From NCBI GenBank assembly GCA_023052935.1, contig CM041292.1, positions 87,217,169 through 87,281,168 on the forward strand: a stretch of DNA of 64,000 nt. Reading direction: 5' to 3'. This document shows, piece after piece, positions 27,301-37,613 of the stretch (position 1 is the first letter of the stretch; every line of letters begins with the position of its first letter). Source of the DNA: Piezodorus guildinii. Taxonomy: Eukaryota; Arthropoda; Insecta; Hemiptera; Pentatomidae. The position numbers were made by a program, and so were the translations under genes. Below the pieces are notes generated by a model. The model worked only from the letters and a program-made list of their open reading frames with translations, was not told the origin of the DNA and searched no databases.

Positions 27301-30300
27301 TCTAGAATATCACTGCTCTCACTATACCTAAGTCTGTCCAAACTCCACAGTTTTGCTGAAGTTGAAATACTATTTAATGGGTACAATAAGAAGAGAAAGA
27401 AATGTCTGAAGAGAAAATTAGAAAACATACTTCTAAAATTAGGAATGCTATTACATTCCATGCTAGAAAAAGTAAGCTATTAGGTTCATTATGGCTTGAT
27501 TTCTATAACACCCAGAAGAGTTAATGGCTTCAATAAAAAAATCTCTATCCAAATCTGTCATGTCACCAGCCAGTGCTTTTGCCTCATTTCAATTGTTTCT
27601 GGTTATTACTTTACAATCAGTATGGATATATCTCATATGATGCAAGGTTGTCCTTTTCGGTTAGGACATTCTAGGACTGTAGAGTAAGCAGACTTAATGA
27701 GTTAAGAAATATCTGTGCTGAACTGTGCAAAAATTCACCGGGATGTTGTTTTACTGTGTATGAATTGTACAGCTGCTTCAGATACAACTGAACCTTTCCT
27801 ACAGTTGAAATCCTAATACTGTTGTTCTTCTTTCTGAAATCTTAATGGATATTCTATAAGCTTCTTATTCTGAGCCTCTCCTAACAATAGATTGATGGGG
27901 GAAGCCACTTTTACTTATTTTAAAAATTAATATAAAACTATTTTTGAACATATATATATATATACACATTCAGGCTTGACATACAGAGTCTATAAAAAAT
28001 TATAAGTATAAATAATAGAGTTTTAATATGACTAAACACTACTGAAGACAATGGTTAGTTTTAAATCAATGGTAAACAAATAGAAAATAAGAAAAATCAA
28101 TTTTAAACTTATTAAAAAAACAATTACCAATTAAAATGGAATATATTAAATGTTTACAGATTCTTACCGTAGGATTTATTCGTTTTATTTCTTTGATGCA
28201 GAATAAGACTAAATCAAGAGCTGCTGTTTGTATAGTTTCCATGAGTGAACTCAATTTGACATGTAATTCAACAACACATGGCTGTAAAAAAGATAATTAA
28301 TTTTTCTCCATCATTCTCAAAATAATAAATACTAATATATTAATAAAAATATTTAGAGTCATTATATCCATTTTCTGAGTTCTTAATTGACTATCCCTTT
28401 GGGCAGCAGTTTTATGTCATATAGATGATAAGAAAATTCATTTATTATATTTTGTTTTTCCCAAAGCTCCCTTTTTTCCATTAAAGAAAAAAAAAAAACA
28501 TGTGCAATTTTATGCTGATTTCTAGGAGCTTATAACCCAAGATGTATAAGATATCAGCTATCTGTTCAGGATAGTTGACCAGTACGAACAAGATTTTAAA
28601 ATTAATTATAGATGAACAGGTGATGACAGTGTAGTAATAAGCACGTGCTCCGAATGTGTCTGTTCGAAATATGATTTATTATTTTTTTATAAACGATATT
28701 TATGTGTGATTCTTTTCTCTAAAGGACCAGTTTTTGATCTAGTTCAGAAAGTTATAAAAGTTATAGGATTTATATGTAAGTAACAATTAAAAAAGTGCAA
28801 AAAAATGTGAAGTGGTGGAAGGTTATAGTGCTGAGGTTAAATTGGATAAATAATTAAGAACCATTTCTTTTATGTTCGGTTGTTCAAAACAGTGCACGGT
28901 ACTTTTGTTTATAAATAGGATCAGTGATTGTAAGTGAATAATAACTAATAGTGAACATTTATACTAGTGGATATAAGTAGTGTGGGGCTATGATGCCCGA
29001 AGAGGACAGAAGTATGGAACTGCTACAAGAGGCAGGTCCTTCTGCCTCTACTGAGGAGAACAACGAATGGGAAGTGGTGACGGGAAGAAAACGGCCTTGT
29101 TCTTCAGGAGAGCTAAGAAAAATCACCAAAAAAATTAACAACATTGAAACTACAAACAGGTATGACCCACTTTTAAACATCAATAATACAGAAGCCTACA
29201 ACCAACCAAATGAAACAGACAGTAAACAAGTAAAACCGCCTCCTATATTTTTAAATGGAATTCAAAATATAGAAGCCTTAATTTCATTTTTAAAGAAAGA
29301 AATAGGCCAGAATCACTTTAATATTAAATCAACAGTTAGGCATGTGATACTTTACCCAGCCTCGCCGGAATCATACAGATCGGCCGTACGCAGTTTAAAA
29401 AAAGTGAACGCCGATTTTCACACTTATCAGTTGTCAGAAGATAAGAACCCGAGAGTGGTTATTAAGGGTCTCCATGCATCTACTCCAGAATCGATTATCA
29501 AAGAGGAATTAAAAACATTGGGGTATGACGTTTCCAACGTTACCAATTCCATATCAGCCCGAACTAAATTGCCACTAAATATGTTTTTTGTTGATATAAC
29601 CAAAAATACATATAATGAAAAAATATTCGAATTAAATTATATTTATTATACCAAAATAAAAATTGAAGAGGTCCGAAAAAACCACCAGCCACGTTGTGTA
29701 CGATGCGGAGAGGTCCATGAAACATCGGCATGCCTCAAAACTAGAAATACTCCTGCCAAATGTGCCAACTGTGAAGGGGCACACCCAGCCAATTACCGGG
29801 GATGCCAGGCCCTCAAGAACCTGAGAGCGCAGCGAACCCAGAAGTACCGTCCTCCGCCGGTGACTGTCGAACCTCCACCAGACTTAGAGCAGTACCCACC
29901 ACTACCAAAATGCCCTTATCAACAGCAGCCTTCGGAACCTTTCACTTTACTTCTAAGAATGGAGCGCCCGAACTGTCCTAGACCGAACTTAGAGACTCAT
30001 CAGCCTCAGCCATATCCAAGATCAGGTATGAGGGAAGATAGTAGTCAGCTGGTGCAACCAGCTGGGTCTTTACCTTCCCAACAAACAAATTTATTAAATA
30101 ATTTAAGTGCCCTCATCCAGCCCCTTTTGACCCTAATGAATCAAATATCACAACTAACACAAGCCCTAACTGCTACTTATGGACATTAGTTCTCTGACTG
30201 TTGGCTCCCTGTCAATCCTTCTTTGGAACACAAACGGAATAATTCGACATAAAACTGAACTGGAAATTTATATGCAACAAAAACGTATTGACATTGTACT

Positions 30301-33011
30301 TCTGACGGAAACACATCTAACTTCACGTAACAAACTTTACATACCAAATTATACTTTGTACAGAACAGACCATCCAGACAATACTGCCCACGGAGGGACA
30401 GTCATACTAATTAAATCTAACCTTAAACATTATCCAATACACGTAAACTCGACGGCTCAAATACAAATAACAGGGATACAGCTACAGACCAACCACAGAA
30501 ACATAACAATTGCTTCTATCTACTGTCCCCCTAAATATATTTTAACAGAGCAAATGTTCGTAGAACTCTTTCAATCATTTGGTAGAACATTCCTTGCTGG
30601 AGGCAACTTCAATGCGAAACATCAACACTGGGGTTCACGTTTATGCACACCAAGAGGCAGGAGACTCAAGTCTGCTGTTACCCAGTTGTCATTAAATGTA
30701 TTTGCCCCCGACAAACCAACTTACTTACCAAATTCTCAGTACAAAAAACCTGACGTACTTGACATATTTATAGCCAAAGATTTGACAACTCTACCAATTA
30801 CCATTATTACCGAAACAGATCTTGGCTCGGACCATTTACCGGTAACCCTGATGTTGGGGGTAGAAAAATTCTTTGCAGAAAGGAGACCATCACTCACTTA
30901 CGGCGTCATGAATTGGGACATCTTTAATTAATGTATTAATGACCAGCTTACCGTGCCTAAAGCATTAAAAACCGAAAAGGATTTAGAAGAAGCGGTTGAA
31001 CTTTTCATCTCAACCATCCAAGAAGCTGCCTGGTCCTCACAAGAAATAAAAAGAAGGCAAGGAGTAAGTTTACTGTCCTACCCTCAATACATCAGGAACC
31101 TAATAAGAGCCAAGAGACGATCACGAAAACAATGGCAAACTAACAGACTTCCTTCAGACAGACGAACCTTCAACAAACTTAATAATGAACTGAAGCGAGA
31201 AATACGAAAATTTAAACAAACTAACTTTGACAAATATCTGGAAAACTTGACAACGGACGACAGCAGTCTTTGGCGACATACCAAGCGCCTCCTAAAACAT
31301 CGCGAAGTGTCCGTCCCATTGAGAAAAGATGATGGTTCTTGGGCTGTGTCGGACAAAGAGAAATCTGTAATTTTTGCTGACTATCTTTTAACTGTTTTTA
31401 AAACTCACACAGACTTAACAGACATACAACACGAAAATTATGTGCAGAAAGTCTTAGACTCACCTCTTCCTATGTCCTTTCCGCCAAAAACCTTTACTCC
31501 TTCTGAAGTATCAAGACAGATTATGAAAATGCCAAAAAAGAAGACTCCTGGTTATGACCTTATCACTGCTGAGATACCACGAAAAATCCCCAGAAAAGCT
31601 TTAGTCTTCCTTACAACACTGTACAATGCTATACTTAGGACAACTAAATTCCCTATTCAATGGAAATATTCTTCAATTTCAATGGTACATAAACCTAACA
31701 AAGACAAACATAGACCTGCCTCTTATAGACCTATTAGCCTTCTTCCGGTATGTTCGAAAATATTTGAAAAACTGCTGTACAAACGGATTATTAACATACT
31801 GACAGACCATGACATATTACCAGATCACCAATTCGGATTTCGCTCTTTTCATTCCACAACACAACAGCTACACAGAGTTACCGACTACATTACTACTGCA
31901 CTAGAACTAAAACAGTACGCATCTGGAGCTTTTTTGGATGTTACTCAGGATTTGATAGAGTATGGCACCAGGATCTTCTTTTTAAACTAAAACCTATACT
32001 TCCAAGCACATATTACTTAGTTTTACAATCTTTTCTCTATGACCGTTTCTTCTCTGTCCGACAGGGTTCTGAGACCTCATCAATAAAACCAATCTCTGCA
32101 GGTGTACCCCAAGGTTCTATCCTTGCCCCTCTTCTCTACTTAATATACACATATGACTTACCAACAGACCAAAACATCTTAACTGCGACATATGCCAACG
32201 ACACTGCAATTATTACGAGAAACACAGACCCTATACAAACCAGTATGATATTACAACACCATTTGGACAACGTACAAAACTGGTGTAAGAAATGGAAGTT
32301 AAAAATTAACCATGACAAGTCACTACATATTACATTTACACTTAGACGCGGAATCTGCCCTTCAGTTTACATAGACAATAACCCTTTACCGCAAACAAAT
32401 ACAGTAACGTACTTAGGGCTAATATTTGACAAAAGATTGACATGGGGCCCACACGTCAAGACAAAACGTAAAACGCTAAACTTTCGACTTAGACTATTAT
32501 ATTCAATATTACATAGACGTTCTAAATTATCCACCAGACAGAAACTAAATGTTTACACTTATTTATTAAAACCAATATGGACTTACGCTTGCCAAATATA
32601 CGGACCCGCTAAAAAGACACACATACGAAAAATACAAACCTTTCAATCGCAATTTTTAAGACTAGCAATGAACTCACCACCATATGTATCAAACGATACC
32701 CTACACACTGACTTACGTATTCCAACTACAATAAACCACATTCGACTGACTTACAAACGATTTCACGACAAACTAAATGGACATAGAAACAATCTTGTAC
32801 AAAACATGGCTACAACTGACATACCATACATAACTCGGCATAGGCTGAAAAGGAGTTGGATGAGGGACCTCCTAGCCTGAAAAAATAGTTTGTTTTTGAA
32901 TGTCAGGAGGATGCACCACTGGGTACTATCTCCCTCATGCCAACCCATGCTATGTTTATCAAATAGAACTCATTTGCTGATTGTAACATATACAGGTGCA
33001 AATAAAAATAT

Positions 33012-33050
<39 letters not shown>

Positions 33051-36000
33051 ATAATAAGACTAAATACATGCACATGGTGAGTGAAGAATAAACAAACTCA
33101 ACATTATGCAAGCTATGTCAAGTGGAGCTATTCTGCTATCTGGGATCTATGATACAAAGTAATAGCAGAACAAATCCGAAAATTGAAAAAAGGATCACAA
33201 GAAAGCTGTGGGCATGCTTGATTGATTCCATACTATGGAGTAGCAATATCCTATACCAAAAACAAAATAGGTGAGGACAGAATCCCAAAGTGGATTATGG
33301 ATCGGGAAATGAAGAAGAAGATAGAAGATGGAGAGGACGATCCCATGTATGATGGAAAGATGTAGTAATGGAGAGTATGGCAGGCAAGGGGCCTCAGAGG
33401 AAGACATGATGGGCCAGCAAAGATAGAGGGATTTTTTAACAGGAGTTTGGATGAGGAAAGTTCAGATTGAAGAAATTTGAAAAAAGAATAGAAAAGAGAA
33501 AAATAAGAGTTTATAAGACACAAATCGGTCACCCAATGCAATAGTAACCACCCAATAGTAATTGTACATTTGGCTTCTTTTTTTTTTCTACATACTTTTA
33601 TAGCAAAATATTAATGATACAGCTGCTGTTAATTTATGACATTATCAGAAGAGACTAGACATCTCTTGCTGTTGGCACAAAGGTGATCCTTGGTGCCCTT
33701 CATGGTAACTAAAGTGGTTCATATTAAATTGTATAATTTAACAACTGCAACCATCAATATGTTCATTAAATCAAATTTACAAAATTTGAAATTAATAAAT
33801 AAGTCATGGAAGATTCAGAAAAGAATTATTTTATTAATGTTTGAATTCCATCTGTACATGGAAAAACTATACAGGGCACAAGAAAACTAAGTAAAAAATT
33901 ATACATACTGATCTGTTTTGAAGACTACTAGTGACAACAGCATGGAATCTTGGCCATATATGCAAATTAGAAGTAAATAGAGTCCTCATAATCCTCTCTA
34001 GTTTCATCAAACCAGTTGTGAATGTTTGAGGTGATCGAGAAAATGCATTTACAAAACCAGTCTAAAACAGATCAAAGAAATTATTATTTTTTAAAGTAAC
34101 AGAAATAACAATAAAAAGTAAATACTGGAATTGAACTTATTATGAATAAGTTGAATACCTAAAATAGACTAATAAGACTTAAGTCTCATCTATTTTCCCA
34201 ATGAAATTCCAAAGATAGACCATACCACAGGTGGTATTGATTGATACTGCACTATTAATCAAGTGGTCTGTCCTCCAGTTCTGTCATAATCTTTAGCACT
34301 TTGCTATAGATAATAAAATCAGAGATAATTGTTCAGAATGGATACTGAAAGTATGAGATCTAACAGGATAAGGTTTTCAATCACACTAGCTTTTGACTGT
34401 AATAATAGTAATAATTTTGTAACTGTAATAATTTTGTTGGTAATAAATAAGCATCTATTAAAATTAAATTTGAAAAATATAACTGTAGTTTGTAACTAGA
34501 CAATCATATTACAAATTTTTATTAATTTGATGTTAATTAAGACCTTTTTTGGTGGGAGGGAAAGGGGGTGCAATTATCTACAATATATTATGTTTTAATA
34601 AGTGTTTTTATCAATCTTGAATACTAAAAAAAAATGTATTGCTTTAATTTATTTTAGGATCCATAATGGGTGCATGAAGGTGCCCACTACAAGTATTAAC
34701 ATTTTTGTGGGCCCACTTTGATATCATCGATACAAATCAAGATAGTTAGCAAGATTATTAAGGACTGTAAATATTTAAGACACTAAATTCTAATAATTTT
34801 TCAATCCAGAGTTATCTTTACATTATAAATGTTTTTATTATTTATTCAGATAAGTTAAAAAAAGTAAGTTACCTGATTCTGTTGCCGAAAAAGCCTTAAT
34901 GCAAATGCATCTTGGCAAGATTCTAATATGCGATGAGCCCTCATAACAATAAATCCAGTTATCATAGGAATAGGAACCCTTTCTTTTAAAAGATCCACAA
35001 CTAAAATACGGGAGGAAATAAAAAGAAGACCACCTTCTACATATAACTTTTCTCTGAAAATAAAATAACATAAATTATAAATGATTACACATTGCAAAAT
35101 ATTAGTGTTTAATGAAACAGTGAGTAGGTATCGACCAAGAAGTATCTGGCAGTCATTTTACTATTATCATGTGATTTCGCAATTAAATAATCTGGCATAG
35201 ACAGATACTTCTAGTTGGAAACATGTGGTATGGCATAAACAGTATCAGAACTCAATCCTATCAAAAGCGAAATCTTTAAAATCAGATGAAATGCAATCTG
35301 TTACTGTTACACCTGGAAATAATTCAGTCTACTGTCTATGTCAAAGTGTGGTTTTCATATATTTTTTTTATTTTGCGAGTCTAAACTCTACTGGAACCAT
35401 GACGACCAGAAACATTTACATAATATGGAGATAGGGTTTTCAGTATCTAGGCTCTATTATAAATGATGACCTGAAGGAAGAAGAAGAGGTAAGGAAGCGT
35501 ATAGCGGCTGGTAATAGAGCCTATTTTTCCTTATCAAAGCTATTTAGAAGCAAGCTTTTGAGCCGCTCCACCAAGTTGATGCTATACAAAACCCTTGTAA
35601 GACCAGTGGTTACGTACGGTGGAGAAACGTGGATCCTCAACAACAAAAATGTGGACCTGCTTGATAGGTTTGAACGGGTAATCCTAAGGAGAATCCTGGG
35701 AGCCGTATTTGAGGATGGTCAATGACGGCGGAGGAAAAATAAGGAATTGTTTCAGCTCTACCAGGATATTAGTATCTCCTCTCATATTAAGATACAGAGG
35801 TTAAAATGGATTGGGCACGTGATGAGGATGAATTGTGACAGGGTTGCAAGTAGAGTGTACAGGAATGTTCCGGATGGCCGGCACCGGCGTGGCAGGCCGA
35901 AGGGTCAATGGAAGGATGGTGTAGGGAAGGATCTTAGACAGCTCGGGATCTCTCTGAGACGAGCTGAGGATCGAGAAGGATGGTTGACGACTGTTGAGCA

Positions 36001-37539
36001 GGCCAAGGGCGGCCTCATGCGCCTGTTGAGCCAGTAGAAGAAGAAGAAGGAGATAGGGCAGTGTTAGTGAGTGCACTGTTCAACAAAGGTTCAAAAATTT
36101 TTGGGAGAGAGTCTTCAGCTTGGAAGGCAAAGAAGGTTGTGCAAGAACTTCTACCCATGATGATGATCCAAGAGCTTTAGCAGAAGAAAATCCCAGAAAA
36201 ACAGTTTGAGAACTAGCAGGCAAACTTGTTTGTGCAGGCAAAACGAGAATGTGAGCAAACCAACGATTGATGACATCCTCAAGTTGAATTGAAAAGTGAA
36301 GGTTAGGTTAGGTTGTATATTTTATCGGCACTCAACAGCCAAGGTCATAAATATAATGAAAAAGTGAAGAAATCAATAGCATAAACATCATTAAAATTAT
36401 TATGCATTAAAAAAAATACTCCAAGAATAATAATTCATAACATATTTTTGTTGTCTTTATTATTTTAAATAGTAATATATTACACGGAACAATTGTTCCA
36501 AATAAATATTTCAGTTGTGTATTGAGATAGTTTCACTATATGGAATGGTTTTGGGTTGGATAACTAAATTGGGCATACTGTTGATTTAGATAAAGAACCA
36601 ATTATTAATCAGTTTTTTTAAGAGCAAATAATCACTAAACACCTAAGGGATCGACTGATACGTACATGGGAAGTTTGCATTTCAGCTGATTTTATTGATT
36701 TAGCTTTGATTAGGATTCAATTCCAAAACTGTGTATGCCATACCACAAGTATGGACCTAGAAGTATCTTTCTATGCCAGATTATTTAATTGCAAAATTGC
36801 ACATTAATAGTAAAATAAAATAACTGGTGAAACAAGTTACCTTTCTGAATTTGATACTTCAGCAGATATAACTTTTGGCAGTGGAGTGACTTCCATTTTT
36901 TGTAATTCTGAAATAAAAAACTGTTCTTCATCAGAGGTAGCTCCAAGAACAAGTACAAGGTTTCCAGGATCAGAATATACTTTAATCAGATTTAAAATAA
37001 CTGTCTCTATGCTCAAACCCCTAAAAAAAAAATATTTAAAATGGGGAAAAAGTATGTACTAATTCTGTATTGTGCAAATTTGATGGTGAAAAAATCTTTG
37101 ACTATTGTACACAGCAACAAACCCAGAATCATAAAACAGAGAACTATTATTTGAATAACTCACTGAAATTCATTAAAGGTAGTGAACTGGCTCACTGAGG
37201 GGTTAATAATCCTTGGAGTAAGACATAAAAGAACTTCAGAAAAATCGGTTCCGAAAAAAAGAAGGAAAGAGAACGGTAAACCAATTGTTAAAGGTACACC
37301 GGCAAGTAAGTTATAATGGTAAATCAGGTAGGTTTAGTTCTAGTAAGTGTATAGTTATAATAAGTGATAGAAATCTAATACACCTGTCATCTATCTGTTC
37401 GGAAATTTTCATTGTAAACGTTTGAGTCCTATTAAACTAAAGGCTTTGGGATTGAAGAAGTAATAACATACTTTGCTGCAATGAGAAGACTGTCACCATT
37501 TAAAACATCGAGCATCATTTGCTTTTCAAATTCCAACAT
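15322..37539 (-). CDS. ERCC4: XPF/ERCC4, DNA repair endonuclease catalytic subunit
   Basis: XPF with ERCC1 cuts the 5' side of lesions in nucleotide excision repair and acts in crosslink repair and meiotic recombination (Drosophila mei-9). Exons, 5' to 3' on the minus strand: 37539-37472, 37020-36841, 35053-34873, 34061-33909, 28281-28168, [missing], 23657-23503, 22300-22158, 20945-20769, 19749-19600, 19299-19162, 18834-18637, 18550-18377, 18282-18142, 17803-17702, 17413-17318, 15474-15322. All other junctions agree in phase. Domains: inactive helicase-like N-terminal half ([14 protein letters not shown]), ERCC4 nuclease ([39 protein letters not shown], with the ERK-x3-D catalytic core intact), C-terminal tandem helix-hairpin-helix ([13 protein letters not shown]) for ERCC1 binding. 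The found exons give about 774 codons; human XPF has 916. The start codon follows the UPF0669 stop by 2 bases. Confidence 0.95.
16345..16393 (-). ncRNA. Degenerate hammerhead-like relic
   Basis: The minus strand has CTCATGATGG, a GGTT..GACC stem with an ACAAG loop, and then CAAAATATCGGC. It aligns with the motif at 16501-16540, but the first core box has lost its G and the GAAA box is changed, so it should be inactive. Confidence 0.35.
16464..16619. mobile_element. Small inverted-repeat element carrying a Penelope-type hammerhead-like motif
   Basis: The left arm starts TAATCAGGAGTCAGTC followed by a T run and continues to TTGCCGAC; the right arm is its inverted complement (GTCGGCAAAGTTAAAATA, an A run, GACTGACTCCTGATTA). 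Arms are about 45 bp and the centre is about 65 bp. No protein frame is present. It could be a MITE or a Penelope-like-element derivative with inverted terminal copies. Confidence 0.65.
16501..16540 (-). ncRNA. Hammerhead-ribozyme-like motif (Penelope-element type)
   Basis: The minus-strand RNA reads CUGAUGA (16539-16533), U, a five-pair stem GGCUC/GAGCC with an eight-base loop, then GAAA (16513-16510), C and GUC. These are the hammerhead core boxes in the right order. There is one extra U before stem II and no normal stem III, as in the small hammerhead variants known from Penelope-like retroelements, which cleave as dimers. Activity is not shown by sequence. Confidence 0.6.
19915..20120 (-). 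other. Open coding-like frame in XPF intron, unassigned
   Basis: On the minus strand a frame without a stop runs about 63 codons ([19 protein letters not shown], then [15 protein letters not shown] and [15 protein letters not shown]) and ends at TGA. There is no ATG and no recognised family. It lies in the XPF intron between exons 20945-20769 and 19749-19600, so it could be a fragment of a mobile-element protein or chance. Lys, Gln and Asn are frequent. Confidence 0.25.
21174..21800 (+). mobile_element. Helitron-like non-autonomous repeat
   Basis: It begins TCTAATATATAAAAATCTC and continues with ACGGCACGACCGATTTTTATG, a layout often seen at insect Helitron 5' ends. The following ACTTTCACTTxCTT and AGAATTTTCAA..AAAATGAGTGAAAC blocks recur at 55515-55710, and the GGTGCGGGAAACACA block recurs inverted at 61141-61195. 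A 3' CTRR end with hairpin was not located, so the class is tentative. It sits in an XPF intron. Confidence 0.5.
22690..22948 (+). repeat. SINE family A, near full length, with target duplication
   Basis: The tRNA-like head (TAGCATGGGGGTTAGCATAACAG, box B-like GGTTCAAATCC) is followed by the shared body (CCTGAGCCTGTGAGATGTCAG, GACTCCCACTGTAGCAT) and an AAATTAACAATAAACAAAC tail. The direct repeat CTTATATATA occurs before the head and after the tail. It lies in the XPF intron next to exon 22300-22158, on the opposite strand to the gene. Confidence 0.8.
25081..25232. repeat. 21-bp tandem repeat, left tip of foldback element
   Basis: Seven imperfect units of the form TTCCAAxxCAAATGTxACCxT follow each other. 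A matching inverted array lies at about 26866-26996. Because 21 is a multiple of 3, the minus strand reads as a seven-residue repeat ([14 protein letters not shown]) without stops. Confidence 0.75.
26190..26600. repeat. ~110-bp tandem repeat in right inner arm of foldback element
   Basis: At least three units repeat the order GCGAGxGATAAAA, CTCGAAAAACGTAATxATAA, ACCCGAAAGCACAT, TAATCCCTATATCAATAAAA, ATTAAAAGTAAAT. The inverted counterparts lie at about 25470-25680. Confidence 0.7.
28990..30189 (+). CDS. LINE ORF1, gag-like nucleic-acid-binding protein
   Basis: A 399-residue intact frame encoding the RNA-binding gag-like protein of jockey-type elements. The central region (about 160-235, [20 protein letters not shown]) resembles the pre-zinc-finger domain of these proteins. 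Two cysteine knuckles follow from residue 236: [13 protein letters not shown] (CX2CX3HX4C) and [15 protein letters not shown] (CX2CX3HX6C). The C-terminal part is rich in Pro and Gln. The last 11 bases, ATGGACATTAG, overlap the ORF2 start, so ORF2 may be translated by reinitiation. The start at 28990 is the first of three in-frame Met codons. Confidence 0.85.
   Translation: MMPEEDRSMELLQEAGPSASTEENNEWEVVTGRKRPCSSGELRKITKKINNIETTNRYDPLLNINNTEAYNQPNETDSKQVKPPPIFLNGIQNIEALISFLKKEIGQNHFNIKSTVRHVILYPASPESYRSAVRSLKKVNADFHTYQLSEDKNPRVVIKGLHASTPESIIKEELKTLGYDVSNVTNSISARTKLPLNMFFVDITKNTYNEKIFELNYIYYTKIKIEEVRKNHQPRCVRCGEVHETSACLKTRNTPAKCANCEGAHPANYRGCQALKNLRAQRTQKYRPPPVTVEPPPDLEQYPPLPKCPYQQQPSEPFTLLLRMERPNCPRPNLETHQPQPYPRSGMREDSSQLVQPAGSLPSQQTNLLNNLSALIQPLLTLMNQISQLTQALTATYGH
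30179..32880 (+). pseudogene. LINE ORF2 (endonuclease-reverse transcriptase), broken
   Basis: The start at 30179 opens an apurinic-type endonuclease ([23 protein letters not shown]); the usual Gly-Asp-x-Asn motif reads GGNFN, losing an Asp. An in-frame TAA at 30929-30931 ends this part. The same frame continues from 30953 into the reverse transcriptase ([32 protein letters not shown]). A one-base loss near 31945 shifts the frame; the rest ([24 protein letters not shown], the C-terminal region) continues to 32880. The YADD catalytic box reads YAND. These breaks make the protein non-functional. Confidence 0.85.
33909..34061 (-). CDS. ERCC4: XPF exon (helicase-like domain), flanked by the LINE-bearing intron
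   Basis: Encodes [20 protein letters not shown] and [15 protein letters not shown], matching the conserved XPF segment that ends the first helicase-like lobe. Acceptor and donor are both present, and the length of 153 keeps phase 0 on both sides. Confidence 0.9.
35440..36045 (+). mobile_element. LINE RT C-terminal fragment (family 2-like) inside TIR element
   Basis: Plus-strand frames give [67 protein letters not shown] and then a stop. The 96-codon frame 35747-36037 follows with [15 protein letters not shown] and [17 protein letters not shown]. The end is a GAA-rich tail near 36036-36050. It is 5'-truncated and inactive. Confidence 0.85.
36299..36314 (+). repeat. Short TTAGG run
   Basis: AGGTTAGGTTAGGTTG contains nearly three TTAGG units, the insect telomeric motif, inside the TIR element. 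It is too short to imply a former telomere. Confidence 0.4.
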
Positions 37540-37613
37540 TGTCATAAAAGAAATATTTCCAGAAATATATCAAAAAGAGTTGATAATATTAGCAAGAAGT
37601 TGGGCTGCTCTTC
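37472..37613 (-). other. Shared exon: end of UPF0669 ORF and start of XPF ORF
   Basis: After an acceptor AG at 37615-37614, the minus strand reads 23 codons that match the hydrophobic C-terminus of C6orf120-type proteins (NFLLILSTLFDIFLEIFLL), a TGA at 37544-37542, two bases CA, then ATG at 37539-37537 starting [19 protein letters not shown], the XPF N-terminus. A donor GTATGT follows at 37471. The two frames are offset, with no room for a promoter or splice site between them. The ATG has A at -3, which is the last base of the upstream stop codon. Confidence 0.85.

Larger units (their letters stand above)
23658..28167 (-). other. XPF intron region where one exon is missing
   Basis: The exon at 28281-28168 ends in phase 0 (KEIKRINPT) but the next recognised exon, 23657-23503 ([14 protein letters not shown]), starts with the third base of a codon. 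An exon of 3n+2 bases must lie between them, expected to encode the conserved segment ending the helicase-like part (about 45-55 residues). I could not find it on the minus strand here. The interval also contains the foldback element at 25076-27000. Confidence 0.6.
28600..33048 (+). mobile_element. Jockey-like non-LTR retrotransposon, nearly full length
   Basis: A LINE of about 4.4 kb inserted in an XPF intron (28282-33908), antisense to the host gene. It has a 5' leader (about 28600-28989), a gag-like ORF1, an overlapping ORF2 with endonuclease and reverse transcriptase, a short 3' UTR and a ~30-base poly(A) tail at 33019-33048. The exact 5' end and target duplication were not determined. 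ORF2 has a nonsense codon, a frameshift and active-site changes, so this copy cannot move on its own products. Confidence 0.85.
35154..36816. mobile_element. DNA transposon-like element with ~110-bp terminal inverted repeats
   Basis: The left arm (about 35154-35255: ATTTTACTATTA, AATTAAATAATCTGGCATAGA, AGATACTTCTAG, TGTGGTATGGCATA, CTCAATCC) and right arm (about 36714-36816) are inverted complements with scattered differences. The interior holds no transposase frame but carries an inserted LINE fragment (35440-36045). It lies in the XPF intron between exons 37020-36841 and 35053-34873. The class is unknown. Confidence 0.65.

Noticed and set aside
28162..28168. Direct splice of XPF exon 28281-28168 to 23657-23503
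   Set aside because: The phases do not match, and a conserved segment of the family would be absent.
31084..31356. Minus-strand 90-codon frame
   Set aside because: It is antisense to the LINE reverse transcriptase region.
36299..36314. Former telomere or fusion point
   Set aside because: Fewer than four TTAGG units inside a transposon-like element; far too short.
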